From: Novosphingobium sp.
GTDB lineage: Bacteria > Pseudomonadota > Alphaproteobacteria > Sphingomonadales > Sphingomonadaceae
Length of the DNA stretch: 42,874 nucleotides
Reading direction: 5' to 3'
Assembly (NCBI GenBank): GCA_017987575.1
Contig: JAGNTK010000001.1
Span: 110,160 to 153,033, forward strand
Part shown: one piece after another, positions 17,129-24,831 of the stretch
How the letters are laid out: each line of letters opens with the position of its first letter
Numbering within the stretch: position 1 is the stretch's first letter
Made by a program: the position numbers and the translations under genes
Notes under the pieces: model-generated
The model's database searches: none
What the model saw: the letters and a program-made list of their open reading frames with translations, nothing else
What the model was told of the DNA's origin: nothing

Positions 17129-17695
17129 TCAAATGGCCTCTTGCGTGGTCAGGTTCAAGTGCTGGGCGATTTCGGTGCCGTGGCCTCCGTCCGGATTGGC
17201 CTGATGGAACTGCCAGTTCAGGGCCGTCGCGAACAATGCCCAAGCCAGATAGGGTAGCAACAAGTATGCTGCCAGGGGGCGAACCTTGTGGAACAACCAG
17301 ATCGTCGCGATCACCGCCAGATCAATGACCACCAGCAGGATCAAAGCCGGGAAGATCTGCTGCATCCCGAAGAACACCGGCGACCACGCCAGATTGAGCA
17401 CGAATTGCACCACGAACAGGGCAATCGCCGCGCCGCGCCCCGCTGCCCCGCGCGCGGTGACGACCATCGCCAAAGCCACGCCCATCAGCAGGTACAGCAC
17501 GGTCCATACAATTCCAAAGGTCGCCGGCGGCGGATAGATCGCGGGCTTCTCCAACCCAAGGAACCACGGGTTCCCCCCTCCGCTGCCCGCCATTGCGCCC
17601 GATAGCGTGCCCAGCACCAGCAAAAGTGGTGCCAGAAACAGCGACCAGCGCAGTAGCGCCGCCCGAAGTTGGCCGGGAGAAGCAAGTTCACTCAT
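17129..17695 (-). CDS. tspO: TspO/MBR family membrane protein
   Basis: The 188-residue protein starts at the ATG at 17695. It has five hydrophobic helices and the TspO signatures: NPWFLGLEKPAIYPPPATFG, VWTVLYLLMGVAL, FVLNLAWSPVFFG and LLPYLAWALFATALN. TspO proteins bind porphyrins and cholesterol-like ligands in the membrane and, in alphaproteobacteria, tune tetrapyrrole and photosynthesis gene expression. The C-terminal tail is longer than usual and hydrophilic, ending TTQEAI. It precedes ubiK by 5 bases, an association of a tetrapyrrole-linked protein with a ubiquinone factor that may be no more than operon economy. Confidence 0.93.
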   Translation of the reverse strand: MSELASPGQLRAALLRWSLFLAPLLLVLGTLSGAMAGSGGGNPWFLGLEKPAIYPPPATFGIVWTVLYLLMGVALAMVVTARGAAGRGAAIALFVVQFVLNLAWSPVFFGMQQIFPALILLVVIDLAVIATIWLFHKVRPLAAYLLLPYLAWALFATALNWQFHQANPDGGHGTEIAQHLNLTTQEAI

Positions 17696-17760
17696 CGAAG
17701 GACCTCGAATCAGAATGCGATTTCAGGGGTGACTGTGGCCGCAGGTGCAAGGCGTGGCAA

Positions 17761-18504
17761 TCAATCCCGGCGCGCAGCGATCAGAAATTCCACATTTCCT
17801 TCCGGGCCCTTGATCGGGCTCTCGACAATCCCCTGCACAGCCCAGCCGTCGCTTTCGAGCCAGCTTCGCACTTCGCCGCAGACCCGCGCGTGCAATTCAG
17901 GATCGCGAACCACTCCGCCCTTACCCACTTCACCCCGGCCAACTTCAAACTGCGGCTTGATCAGGGCGACCAGCTGGCACGGCGTGGCGGCCAGTTTCAG
18001 CGGAACCTCCAGCACCTTGGAGAGCGCAATGAAACTGGCGTCACAAACCACCCATGAGCACGGCGCATCAATCTGGGTCGAGGTCAGGATCCGCGCGCTG
18101 GTTTGTTCCAGCACGGTCACCCGCGGGTCCTGGCGCAGTTTCCAGGCGAGTTGATTGGTCCCCGAATCAACCGCGAATACCCGCACCGCGCCGTGGCTCA
18201 GCAGCACATCGGTGAAGCCGCCGGTCGAACTGCCGATATCCATTGCAGTGACACCCACCGGATCGAGCCCAAACGCCTCGATCGCATGGGCCAGCTTGAT
18301 CCCGCCGCGCGAAACCCACGGGTGGTCGCGTCCGCGCACCTGCAGCGGAGCATCGGCGGGCAGGCTCTGCCCCGGCTTGGCCAGCTTGGTTTCGCCCGAA
18401 AAAACGATCCCGGCCAGCACCAGCGCCTGCGCGCGGGTGCGGCTTTCCGCATGGCCGCGTTCGACCAGCAATTGGTCCACCCGAATTTTCAGCACCTTGC
18501 TCAT
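17761..18504 (-). CDS. tlyA: TlyA family rRNA (cytidine-2'-O)-methyltransferase
   Basis: The 247-residue protein starts at the ATG at 18504 (MSKVLKIRVDQLLVERG). Residues 7-65 are an S4 RNA-binding domain (RVDQLLVERGHAESRTRAQALV). The rest is an FtsJ-like methyltransferase: SRGGIKLAHAI, the SAM site DIGSSTGGFTDVLL, VFAVDSGTNQLAWKL, VCDASFI and LIKPQFEVGRGEVGKGG. The K-D-K-E residues of 2'-O methyltransferases are recognisable. TlyA methylates 16S and/or 23S rRNA cytidines. In sphingomonads tlyA often sits by dxs, which is not visible here. It is divergent from the lipoprotein at 18532 with only 27 bases between, so their promoters must overlap the coding ends. Confidence 0.92.
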   Translation of the reverse strand: MSKVLKIRVDQLLVERGHAESRTRAQALVLAGIVFSGETKLAKPGQSLPADAPLQVRGRDHPWVSRGGIKLAHAIEAFGLDPVGVTAMDIGSSTGGFTDVLLSHGAVRVFAVDSGTNQLAWKLRQDPRVTVLEQTSARILTSTQIDAPCSWVVCDASFIALSKVLEVPLKLAATPCQLVALIKPQFEVGRGEVGKGGVVRDPELHARVCGEVRSWLESDGWAVQGIVESPIKGPEGNVEFLIAARRD

Positions 18505-18531
18505 TGGCCCGGCTCCTTCCATAGAAGCGGG

Positions 18532-19065
18532 GTGAAGGCAATTGTTCCCCTCTGCTGCTTGGCCACTCTGGTGCTCGGTGCTTGCGCCTCGGCGCCAAAG
18601 CCGGTGCCGCCGCCCGTTGTGGTCAGCCACCCCAAGCCGGCACCCAGGCCAGCCCCCCTGCCGCTTCCTCCTGCTGACTGGCGAGATGCCCCGCAGACGA
18701 CTGGAAACTGGACCTGGGCACTAGTTTCTGGCCGCTCGACTGCCAGCTTTGGCCTGCCCGGTGCGCCGCCGCTGGCCTTGCTGAGCTGTGATCGCGCCGC
18801 TGGACAAGTCCATCTGGTCCGTGCGGGTTCCGCCGCGACTGCGGTGCCGCTGGCTGTTGCGACCAGCAACCTGCGCCGTCCCTTGATGAGCGATCCGGCT
18901 CGCAGTCCGGCTGGCTGGCTGGTGGTTGTGTTGAGCGCGCGCGACCCGCTGCTGGACGCTATCGCCTTTTCACGCGGCCGTTTCGCGCTGGAGGCCGCGG
19001 GCCTCGAAACGCTGTATCTGCCAGCCTGGCCCGAACTGAGCCGGGTGATCGAAGACTGCCGCTGA
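18532..19065 (+). CDS. Proline-rich lipoprotein of unknown function
   Basis: The 177-residue reading starts at the GTG at 18532; no ATG fits and the codon bias and signal support this start. The N-terminus (VKAIVPLCCLATLVLGACAS) is a lipoprotein signal with lipobox LGAC, so the protein should be lipid-anchored to the envelope. A linker rich in proline (about residues 24-52) precedes a compact domain of about 120 residues with WTWALVSGRSTASFG, LLSCDRAAGQVHLV and LLDAIAFSRGRFALEA. The domain is probably a small beta-structure; I do not recognise the family. The gene is divergent from tlyA. Confidence 0.75.
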   Translation: MKAIVPLCCLATLVLGACASAPKPVPPPVVVSHPKPAPRPAPLPLPPADWRDAPQTTGNWTWALVSGRSTASFGLPGAPPLALLSCDRAAGQVHLVRAGSAATAVPLAVATSNLRRPLMSDPARSPAGWLVVVLSARDPLLDAIAFSRGRFALEAAGLETLYLPAWPELSRVIEDCR

Positions 19066-19255
19066 GGGAAGATCGGTCGCCCGCGAAGCAGGCCCGAAAC
19101 GGTGAATACTGACGCCAAAAAAAATAATCGCAAGTCTTGTTGTGCGGTGCAAAATGATTCACACCTATGGTTAAGGACGGCGCGCCGAAGGGTGCTTCGG
19201 GCCCCAGCTCTCAACCGGGGGCGCTTGGCTTTAACAGTGTGAAAGGAGGTGACCG
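19066..19255 (+). promoter_or_regulatory. Leader region of a small transcription unit
   Basis: This stretch has no gene. It contains an A-run (19117-19124 region), a weak promoter-like area (TTGTTG at 19137, CTATGG at 19165, spacing longer than ideal), a GANTC methylation site (GATTC 19156-19160) and ATGGTTAA at 19167-19174, which read backwards is the CtrA half-site TTAACCAT. Two hairpins follow: CCGAAG/CTTCGG (19185-19200) and GCCCC/GGGGC (19201-19222). The start of transcription is not defined by sequence; about 19175-19180 is a guess. Confidence 0.4.
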
Positions 19256-19312
19256 ATGTCTCATGGTTCAGCAGAGGGGTCGGTAATCCGCAGCATGGAG
19301 CATTATCGCTGA
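19256..19312 (+). CDS. 18-codon mini ORF with near-perfect Shine-Dalgarno
   Basis: The ORF reads MSHGSAEGSVIRSMEHYR and ends TGA. It is preceded by AAAGGAGGTGA (19242-19252), an 11-base perfect complement to the 3' end of 16S rRNA, with the start codon 3 bases after the match. No other gene in the window has such a strong site. The peptide has no hydrophobic stretch and no known motif. No larger frame continues it. It may be a true small protein, a leader peptide whose downstream gene has been lost, or simply the ribosome-docking part of a regulatory RNA. I do not recognise it. Confidence 0.55.
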   Translation: MSHGSAEGSVIRSMEHYR

Positions 19313-19340
19313 GTCAGATCGCAGTGATAGAGGTTTCGTG

Positions 19341-19402
19341 AGCGGCGCTTCCGGCCGCTGACCATGTGAAGGGCTGCTTCCGGACTGACCGGGGCAGCCC
19401 TT
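19341..19402 (+). terminator. Two hairpins ending the mini-gene transcript
   Basis: AGCGGC (19341-19346) pairs with GCCGCT (19354-19359). The second hairpin is stronger: AAGGGCTGC (19369-19377) pairs with GCAGCCCTT (19394-19402), with an inner CCGG/CCGG stem around ACTGA. The sequence after it is CTCATTTGT, a weak T tract. The second hairpin would end the rightward transcript and may also stop the convergent gene that ends at 19422. Confidence 0.65.
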
Positions 19403-19421
19403 CTCATTTGTGCCGTTGATC

Positions 19422-20021
19422 TCAAAACCAAGAGATGAAAATTTTGGTCACTTCGGGCCGGGCCGCTTTTAGCCTGGGATCATCGGCCCGCAGCACCAGC
19501 CCGTCTCCCTGAATCCCATCAGGCACTTCGCTCACATCGCGGCCTACATCCATCACTAACCCGATCCGGCACCCGCCGGGCCACCGCGCCAGCTTGCCGC
19601 CGCGCGGATCAACCCCGCCGCCATAGTCCCAGCCGAACCCGCCGATCTCGACCGGACGACCATTTGCGCGCAGCACGGCATCGAGCCGCGAGCCGACACC
19701 TATCCCGCCGATCCGCCAGCGTGATCTGGGATCGCTGATCCGGATCGATTCGACAAAATTAGGAGGCCGCTCTTCAAAAAATATATCTATCCGCCGCTTG
19801 GGATCGTTCGGCCACAGCGCCATACCGTCGGCCATTTCGCCCTCGGCCGCGTGTATCGGCATCGCCTTCGCTTGCGAACCAAAGCGCTTTATCAAACTGG
19901 CCGCAGTATCGCCGTGTTTGACCGGCACCGCGCAGGTCAGAGCGCGCAGCGGCGGGGCCTTGACCGGGGTGGCGGCTAGCAAGGGCAGCGCTGTGCAAAC
20001 AATCAGCACGGAACGGTTCAT
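19422..20021 (-). CDS. Exported protein of unknown function
   Basis: The 199-residue protein starts at the ATG at 20021 (MNRSVLIVCTALPLLAATPVKA), giving a signal peptide and a short mature protein of about 175 residues. The mature part has a CAVPVKHGDTAASLIKRFG segment, DGMALWPNDPKRRIDIFFE and a GIGVGSRLDAVLRANGRPVEI stretch that looks like a beta-sandwich with a repeated edge strand; GGFGWDYGGGVDP and CRIGLVMDVG follow. Two cysteines could form a disulfide. I believe it is a sphingomonad periplasmic family without assigned role. It is convergent with the mini-gene unit and divergent from ilvE. Confidence 0.7.
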   Translation of the reverse strand: MNRSVLIVCTALPLLAATPVKAPPLRALTCAVPVKHGDTAASLIKRFGSQAKAMPIHAAEGEMADGMALWPNDPKRRIDIFFEERPPNFVESIRISDPRSRWRIGGIGVGSRLDAVLRANGRPVEIGGFGWDYGGGVDPRGGKLARWPGGCRIGLVMDVGRDVSEVPDGIQGDGLVLRADDPRLKAARPEVTKIFISWF

Positions 20022-20183
20022 CGCGGCACTCTCCTTTGCAGCACATAGTGCACCACTTGGCCTTTGACGCAATCCCGGCTATGCAGGAAAGCGTTATGGC
20101 GACTATGCATTAATTACATCACGCTTGCACTGGACGTAATTTTCGTTCAATGCCAGCGCTTCGCACGTGAAGGATCAGAGCCG

Positions 20184-21284
20184 ATGGCGACAGTCGCCGA
20201 AACCAGCACCCGTTTTGCCCGTTTGCCCCACCCCGATCCGGTGGCCGACGCCGTGCGGGCAGAGGTACTGGCCAACCCCGGCTTTGGCGCGCGCTTCACC
20301 GATCACATGGTCACAATCGAGTGGAGCGAGGCGGCTGGTTGGCACAACCCGACCGTCGCTCCATACGGCCCAATCGCGCTCGATCCGGCGGCCTCGGTGC
20401 TGCACTATGCGCAGGAAATTTTCGAAGGGCTGAAGGCCTATCGCCACCCCGATGGGTCGATGGCGCTGTTCCGTCCTGATGCCAATGCCGAGCGGTTCAA
20501 CGCGTCTGCACGTCGGCTAGCGATGCCGGAATTGCCGCCAGAGCTGTTCATCGCAGCAATCGAAGAGCTGGTGCGGGCCGATGCGAACTGGTTTCCGACG
20601 GTTGAGGGCGGTTCGCTCTATCTGCGCCCGTTCATGATCGCGACTGAAGCGTTTCTGGGCGTGCGCCCGGCCAAAGCCTACAAATTCATCGTTATCGCCA
20701 GCCCAGCGGGCAACTATTTCAAGTCGGGCGCCCCGGCGGTTTCGATCTGGGTCAGCGACTATACCCGCGCTGCGCCCGGCGGAACCGGCGCGGCCAAGTG
20801 CGGCGGTAACTATGCCGCCAGCTTGGTGCCAACGGCGGAAGCCTTTGCCAAGGGCCACGATCAGGTGCTGTTCCTCGATGCGGCGGAGCACAAATGGATC
20901 GAGGAACTGGGCGGCATGAACCTGTTCTTCGCCTTTGCTGATGGCCGGCTGACCACCCCGCCGCTGACCGGCACGATCCTGCCCGGGATCACCCGCGACA
21001 GCCTGATCACCCTCGCCCGCGAGGAAGGACTGAACGTTCGCGAAGACCGCTACAGTCTGGATCAATGGCGCGACGATGCCGCTTCGGGCCAACTGGTTGA
21101 AGCTTTCGCCTGCGGCACTGCTGCGGTCGTCACTCCGGTTGGCAAGGTTGCCGGGCGCGATGGCGAATTCACCATCGGCTCTGGTGGTCCCGGCCAGTTG
21201 ACGGGCAAGCTCAAGGCTCGGCTAACCGCGATCCAGCGCGGTGAGGAAGCTGACAGCCATGGCTGGGTTCACCGGATCGGATAA
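20184..21284 (+). CDS. ilvE: Branched-chain amino acid aminotransferase
   Basis: The 366-residue protein starts at the ATG at 20184 (MATVAETSTRF). It is a fold-type IV PLP enzyme of the eukaryotic-like subgroup: HYAQEIFEGLKAYRHPDG, FRPDANAERFNASARR, LYLRPFMIATEAFLGV, GTGAAKCGGNYAAS with the Schiff-base Lys205, EELGGMNLFF and LTGTILPGITRDSLI, then EAFACGTAAVVTPVG. It transfers amino groups between glutamate and the keto acids of Leu, Ile and Val in the cytoplasm. The 162-base region to the gene on the left holds AT-rich sequence (20108-20150, including TTGCAC) that probably carries its promoter. Confidence 0.95.
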   Translation: MATVAETSTRFARLPHPDPVADAVRAEVLANPGFGARFTDHMVTIEWSEAAGWHNPTVAPYGPIALDPAASVLHYAQEIFEGLKAYRHPDGSMALFRPDANAERFNASARRLAMPELPPELFIAAIEELVRADANWFPTVEGGSLYLRPFMIATEAFLGVRPAKAYKFIVIASPAGNYFKSGAPAVSIWVSDYTRAAPGGTGAAKCGGNYAASLVPTAEAFAKGHDQVLFLDAAEHKWIEELGGMNLFFAFADGRLTTPPLTGTILPGITRDSLITLAREEGLNVREDRYSLDQWRDDAASGQLVEAFACGTAAVVTPVGKVAGRDGEFTIGSGGPGQLTGKLKARLTAIQRGEEADSHGWVHRIG

Positions 21285-21339
21285 TCTCGCTGCGGCCTAA
21301 ATGGTGGACCACGGCGCTGCGCTGTAGCAGTATCACCGC

Positions 21340-22650
21340 ATGACCATTGCCCTCGACCGCCGCCGCTTCCTCTCTGCCACTACGGCAGCCTTTGCGGCAT
21401 TGTCCGCCTCTGGCTGCAAGGCGGCACGGCCCGGCGTGCCTTCGGCCGATCCCTATGGGCCATTGCTGCCTGATCCGGACGGCTTGCTCGATCTGCCCAA
21501 GGGCTTCTCCTACCGCGTGATTTCACGGCTGGGCGATGCGATGAGCGACGGCGGCAAAGTGCCCGATGCGGCCGATGGAATGGGCTGTTTTGCCCTGCCC
21601 GGCTGCAAGCTGGCGCTGGTTCGCAACCACGAACTGCGCCCCGGAAAGGATAGCGGCGGAGCCAGCGGCGCTGCCTTTGCCCGCGACGGCGCCGGCAACC
21701 CGTTGCCCGGCGGAACCACCACGCTGGTGCTGGACGCGGCGACACTGAAACGCGAGCGTGAGTTTCGCTCGCTGTCCGGCACGATCCGCAACTGTTCGGG
21801 AGGGGTTACCCCGTGGGGATCGTGGCTGACCTGTGAGGAGGACGTTACCCGCGCCGGTACCAAATCAACGCAGGACCACGGCTGGGTGTTTGAAGTGCCC
21901 GCCACCGCAACCGGCCCGGTCGATCCGGTCCCGCTGAAGGCGATGGGCCGGTTCAACCACGAAGCTGCCGTGGTCGATCCCAGGAGCGGCGCGGTGTTCC
22001 TGACCGAGGACCGCGATGATGGCCTGCTCTATCGTTTCCTGCCCACCGCTCCCGGGCAACTGGCGCGCGGCGGCAAGCTGCAGGCGCTGGCACTGACTGA
22101 TCCGGCGAATGACGCACTGCAATCCGGCACCTGGGCCAAGGTCCGCTGGATTGATCTCGACGATCCCGAAAGCCCCGCCGATGATCTGCGTAAACGTGGC
22201 GCGGCGCTGGGTGCGATGCCGTTTGCGCGCGGTGAAGGGATCCATCTGGGGCTGGATGCCAAGGGCAAGACCGAGTTGTTCTTCGTTGCCACATCGGGCG
22301 GCGCAGCCAAGCTGGGGCAAGTCTGGCGGCTGCGGCTCGATGGCGCGACAGACCGGTTGCAGCTGTTCTTCGAATCGACCGATCCGGGGCAGTTCAACTA
22401 TGGCGACAACCTGACCGTCGCCCCCAATGGCCACCTGATCGTTTGCGAGGATCAGTACACCAATCACACCGAGAACCATCTGCGCGGACTGACCCCGGCA
22501 GGCTTGCCCTATGACCTTGCCCGGGTCCGCCTGCAGACCGAACCGGCTGGGGCCTGCTTCTCACCCGATGGCAAAGTGCTGTTCGTCAATCTCTACAGCC
22601 CGGCCACCACGTTGGCGATCACCGGGCCATGGTCGCACCTCAAGGCTTGA
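21340..22650 (+). CDS. PhoX family (DUF839) Tat-exported protein
   Basis: The 436-residue protein starts at the ATG at 21340. DRRRFLSATTAAFAALSASGC is a twin-arginine signal, so it is exported folded, with cofactor already bound; the Cys at residue 26 might also allow lipidation. The mature protein is a PhoX/DUF839 beta-propeller: LALVRNHEL, GGTTTLVLDAATL, NCSGGVTPWGSWLTCEED, GRFNHEAAVVDP, GAVFLTEDRDDGLLYRFLP and EDQYTNHTENHLRG with acidic calcium/iron ligands. PhoX enzymes are Ca/Fe-dependent phosphatases; this shorter subgroup is not proven to be one. Its stop overlaps the convergent epimerase by 11 bases. Confidence 0.88.
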   Translation: MTIALDRRRFLSATTAAFAALSASGCKAARPGVPSADPYGPLLPDPDGLLDLPKGFSYRVISRLGDAMSDGGKVPDAADGMGCFALPGCKLALVRNHELRPGKDSGGASGAAFARDGAGNPLPGGTTTLVLDAATLKREREFRSLSGTIRNCSGGVTPWGSWLTCEEDVTRAGTKSTQDHGWVFEVPATATGPVDPVPLKAMGRFNHEAAVVDPRSGAVFLTEDRDDGLLYRFLPTAPGQLARGGKLQALALTDPANDALQSGTWAKVRWIDLDDPESPADDLRKRGAALGAMPFARGEGIHLGLDAKGKTELFFVATSGGAAKLGQVWRLRLDGATDRLQLFFESTDPGQFNYGDNLTVAPNGHLIVCEDQYTNHTENHLRGLTPAGLPYDLARVRLQTEPAGACFSPDGKVLFVNLYSPATTLAITGPWSHLKA

Positions 22651-23590
22651 GGATCGCCTTGAGAGCATCACAGAGCTGCGGATAACGAAACGCAAAGCCG
22701 CTGGCTTGCGCTGCGCGCGGCAGCACCCGCTGCCCGCTCAGCAGCAGTTCCTTGGCGAAATCCCCCAGTGCCCATTGCAGCGGCAGGGCCGGCACCGGGA
22801 TTAGTGCAGGCCGGTGCAGCGCCTTGCCCAGCGCGGCGACGAAATCACGGTTGCGGACGGGTTCAGGCGCCGTACCGTTGACCGCCCCGGACAGCGCCGG
22901 ATTGGCGATACAATGACAGATCAGGCGAACCAGATCGTCGCGGTGGATCCAGCTCATCCAATGCCGTCCGCGCCCGAACGGCCCGCCCAGCCCGAGCTTG
23001 AACGGCAGGATCATCCGTCCGAGCAAGCCGCCTCCGGCTGCCAGCACCAGCCCGATCCGCAGCCGCACCGTGCGCACCCCCAAGGCTTCGGCTTGCTGCG
23101 CTGCATCCTCGATCGCCACGCAGACCTGCCTTGAAAAACAATCGGTTCCGCCGCTGGTCTCATCTAGCTCCTCATCTCCGCGCAGCCCGTACCAGCCGAT
23201 CGCGCTGGCCGATATGAACACCGCCGGGCGCTGCTTCAGCCGCTTCATCAACGTCAGGCAGGCCTCGGTCACGCCGAGCCGTGACTGCACGATCCGTTCG
23301 CGCTTGGCCTTGGTCCAAAGCCCATTGGCAAGCGGCTCGCCAGCAAGATTGACCACCGCATCAATCCGCGTGTCTGCTCCCAATTCATCCAGTGACGTGA
23401 TAATTTGGACCTTCGCAGGCAGCGCCGCGTTGCGCCCGGTCCAGCGGCTCAGCACGATCACCCGATGCCCAGCCTCCGCCAGCGCCGCCGCCAGACGGGT
23501 GCCAACCAGGCCGGTTCCGCCGGTGATCAGCACAGTTTGGGAAGCGGCCAACCCTTCTGCCAATGATGCTGCAGTGTCGATTGTGGCCAC
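22640..23590 (-). CDS. TIGR01777 family epimerase (YfcH-like)
   Basis: The 316-residue protein starts at the GTG at 23590, supported by AAGGGA eight bases upstream and by the family length of about 300; the longer open frame upstream has no ribosome site. The Rossmann N-terminus is VLITGGTGLVGTRLAAALAEAGH, followed by VVNLAGEPLANGLWT and RIVQSRLGVTEACL, SASAIGWYG, and in the C-terminal part WMSWIHRDDLVRLI and GAVNGTAPEPVRNRDFVAALG. These are the diagnostic motifs of the TIGR01777 group of extended SDR proteins, of unknown substrate. It is convergent with phoX, sharing the near-palindromic stop region TCAAGGCTTGA. Confidence 0.9.
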   Translation of the reverse strand: MATIDTAASLAEGLAASQTVLITGGTGLVGTRLAAALAEAGHRVIVLSRWTGRNAALPAKVQIITSLDELGADTRIDAVVNLAGEPLANGLWTKAKRERIVQSRLGVTEACLTLMKRLKQRPAVFISASAIGWYGLRGDEELDETSGGTDCFSRQVCVAIEDAAQQAEALGVRTVRLRIGLVLAAGGGLLGRMILPFKLGLGGPFGRGRHWMSWIHRDDLVRLICHCIANPALSGAVNGTAPEPVRNRDFVAALGKALHRPALIPVPALPLQWALGDFAKELLLSGQRVLPRAAQASGFAFRYPQLCDALKAILKP

Positions 23591-23780
23591 GGTGCGTCCC
23601 TTCTGGAAACAAGGTCGCCAGAATAGGCGCGCGCCAGAATTTCGCCACCTGTCCATTCGGGCTAGCTGCCGGTGCACCTTTGCCCGTCCCAAGAATCGCT
23701 TGCCCCGCCTGCCTCTTGATCTCTTTCCGGCCTGCGCCCATTCAAGTTGCAGAACGAAACGCTGCGAGAGGACCTGCCCC

Positions 23781-24620
23781 ATGGCCGATGCCACCTATAC
23801 CCCGCCCCCGGTCTGGACCTGGAACAAGGAGAACGGCGGACAGTTCGCCGCGATCAATCGGCCGACTGCGGGCGCACAGCATGACAAGGAACTGCCGGTG
23901 GGTGAGCATCCGTTCCAGCTCTATTCGCTCGGCACCCCCAACGGACAAAAGGTCACGATCCTGTTCGAGGAATTGCTTGCCGCCGGGCACAGCAGGGCTG
24001 AATATGACGCCTGGCTGATCAACATCCGCGAAGGCGACCAGTTCGGCTCGGGTTTTGTCGCGATCAATCCCAATTCCAAGATACCCGCGCTGCTCGACCG
24101 CAGCGGGCAGGAGCCGATCCGGCTGTTTGAAAGCGGCGCAATGCTGCTGCATCTGGCCGAAAAGTTCGGCGCGTTTATCCCGACCGATGCCAAGGGCCGG
24201 GCCGAATGCCTCAGCTGGCTGATGTGGCAGATGGGCAGCGCACCGTTTATCGGCGGCGGGTTTGGGCACTTCTATGCCTATGCACCGATCAAGATCGAAT
24301 ATGCGATTGATCGCTATTCGATGGAGACAAAGCGGCTGTTCGATGTCGCCAACAACCGCCTGAAGGAAAGCCGGTTTCTGGCTGGAGACGATTACACCAT
24401 CGCCGATATGGCGACCTATGCCTGGTTCGGCCTGCTCTATCGCGGTCTCGCCTACAATGACGCCGCCACGTTCCTGTCATTGGACGAATACGAGGCGGTT
24501 GGCCGCTGGGTCGGCGAAATTGGCGAGCGTCCGGCGGTCAAGCGCGGGCAGAAGGTCAATCTGCCGACCGGGCTGATCGAGCGCCACAGCGCCAGCGATT
24601 TTGACGCGCTCGAAGTCTGA
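23781..24620 (+). CDS. yghU: Glutathione S-transferase, YghU-like disulfide-bond oxidoreductase
   Basis: The 279-residue protein starts at the ATG at 23781 (MADATYTPPPVWTWNKENGG). The N-terminal extension with VWTWNKENGGQFAAINRPTAG before the thioredoxin fold is the mark of the YghU/Ure2-like group. LYSLGTPNGQKVTILFEEL holds the glutathione-binding loop; NPNSKIPALLD gives the cis-proline and LFESGAMLLHLAEKFG the glutathione Glu-Ser pair. The helical C-terminal domain contains DDYTIADMATYAWFG. YghU binds two glutathiones and reduces disulfides. The gene is followed by a hairpin terminator and tRNA-Gln. Confidence 0.92.
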   Translation: MADATYTPPPVWTWNKENGGQFAAINRPTAGAQHDKELPVGEHPFQLYSLGTPNGQKVTILFEELLAAGHSRAEYDAWLINIREGDQFGSGFVAINPNSKIPALLDRSGQEPIRLFESGAMLLHLAEKFGAFIPTDAKGRAECLSWLMWQMGSAPFIGGGFGHFYAYAPIKIEYAIDRYSMETKRLFDVANNRLKESRFLAGDDYTIADMATYAWFGLLYRGLAYNDAATFLSLDEYEAVGRWVGEIGERPAVKRGQKVNLPTGLIERHSASDFDALEV

Positions 24621-24640
24621 TATTACCTCTTTCCAACGCG

Positions 24641-24664
24641 GCGCGGCCTTTCTATAGGCCGCGC
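24641..24664 (+). terminator. Hairpin terminator after the glutathione transferase
   Basis: GCGCGGCCT (24641-24649) pairs perfectly with AGGCCGCGC (24656-24664) around TTCTAT, followed by TCTGTT. The nine-pair GC stem lies 21 bases after the stop codon and 5 bases before the mature tRNA, so it separates the two units or is cut during tRNA maturation. Confidence 0.75.
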
Positions 24665-24669
24665 TCTGT

Positions 24670-24744
24670 TGGGGCGTCGCCAAGTGGTAAGGCAGCGGCT
24701 TTTGATGCCGCCATTCGCAGGTTCGAATCCTGCCGCCCCAGCCA
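24670..24744 (+). tRNA. tRNA-Gln (anticodon TTG)
   Basis: The acceptor stem TGGGGCG (24670-24676) pairs with CGCCCCA (24734-24740). The D arm, the anticodon stem GCGGC/GCCGC with loop TTTTGAT and anticodon TTG at 24702-24704, and the T arm GCAGG-TTCGAAT-CCTGC are all complete. The discriminator G and the CCA end (24742-24744) are encoded. There is no integrase or direct repeat nearby. Confidence 0.97.
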
Positions 24745-24831
24745 GCAGCCCTGCAGCAGTTCACGCGCTTTGGTTGCATTCGCGCACTTTCCCCGCAATC
24801 ATGGCCCCACAGCGATGGGAGCGGCGCGAAG

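Noticed and set aside
22998-23780. N-terminal extension of the glutathione transferase frame
   Set aside because: It is antisense to the TIGR01777 gene and YghU-like proteins begin at the ATG at 23781.
24670-24744. tRNA-Gln as a phage or island attachment site
   Set aside because: There is no integrase, no direct repeat of the tRNA 3' end and the neighbours are ordinary chromosomal genes.
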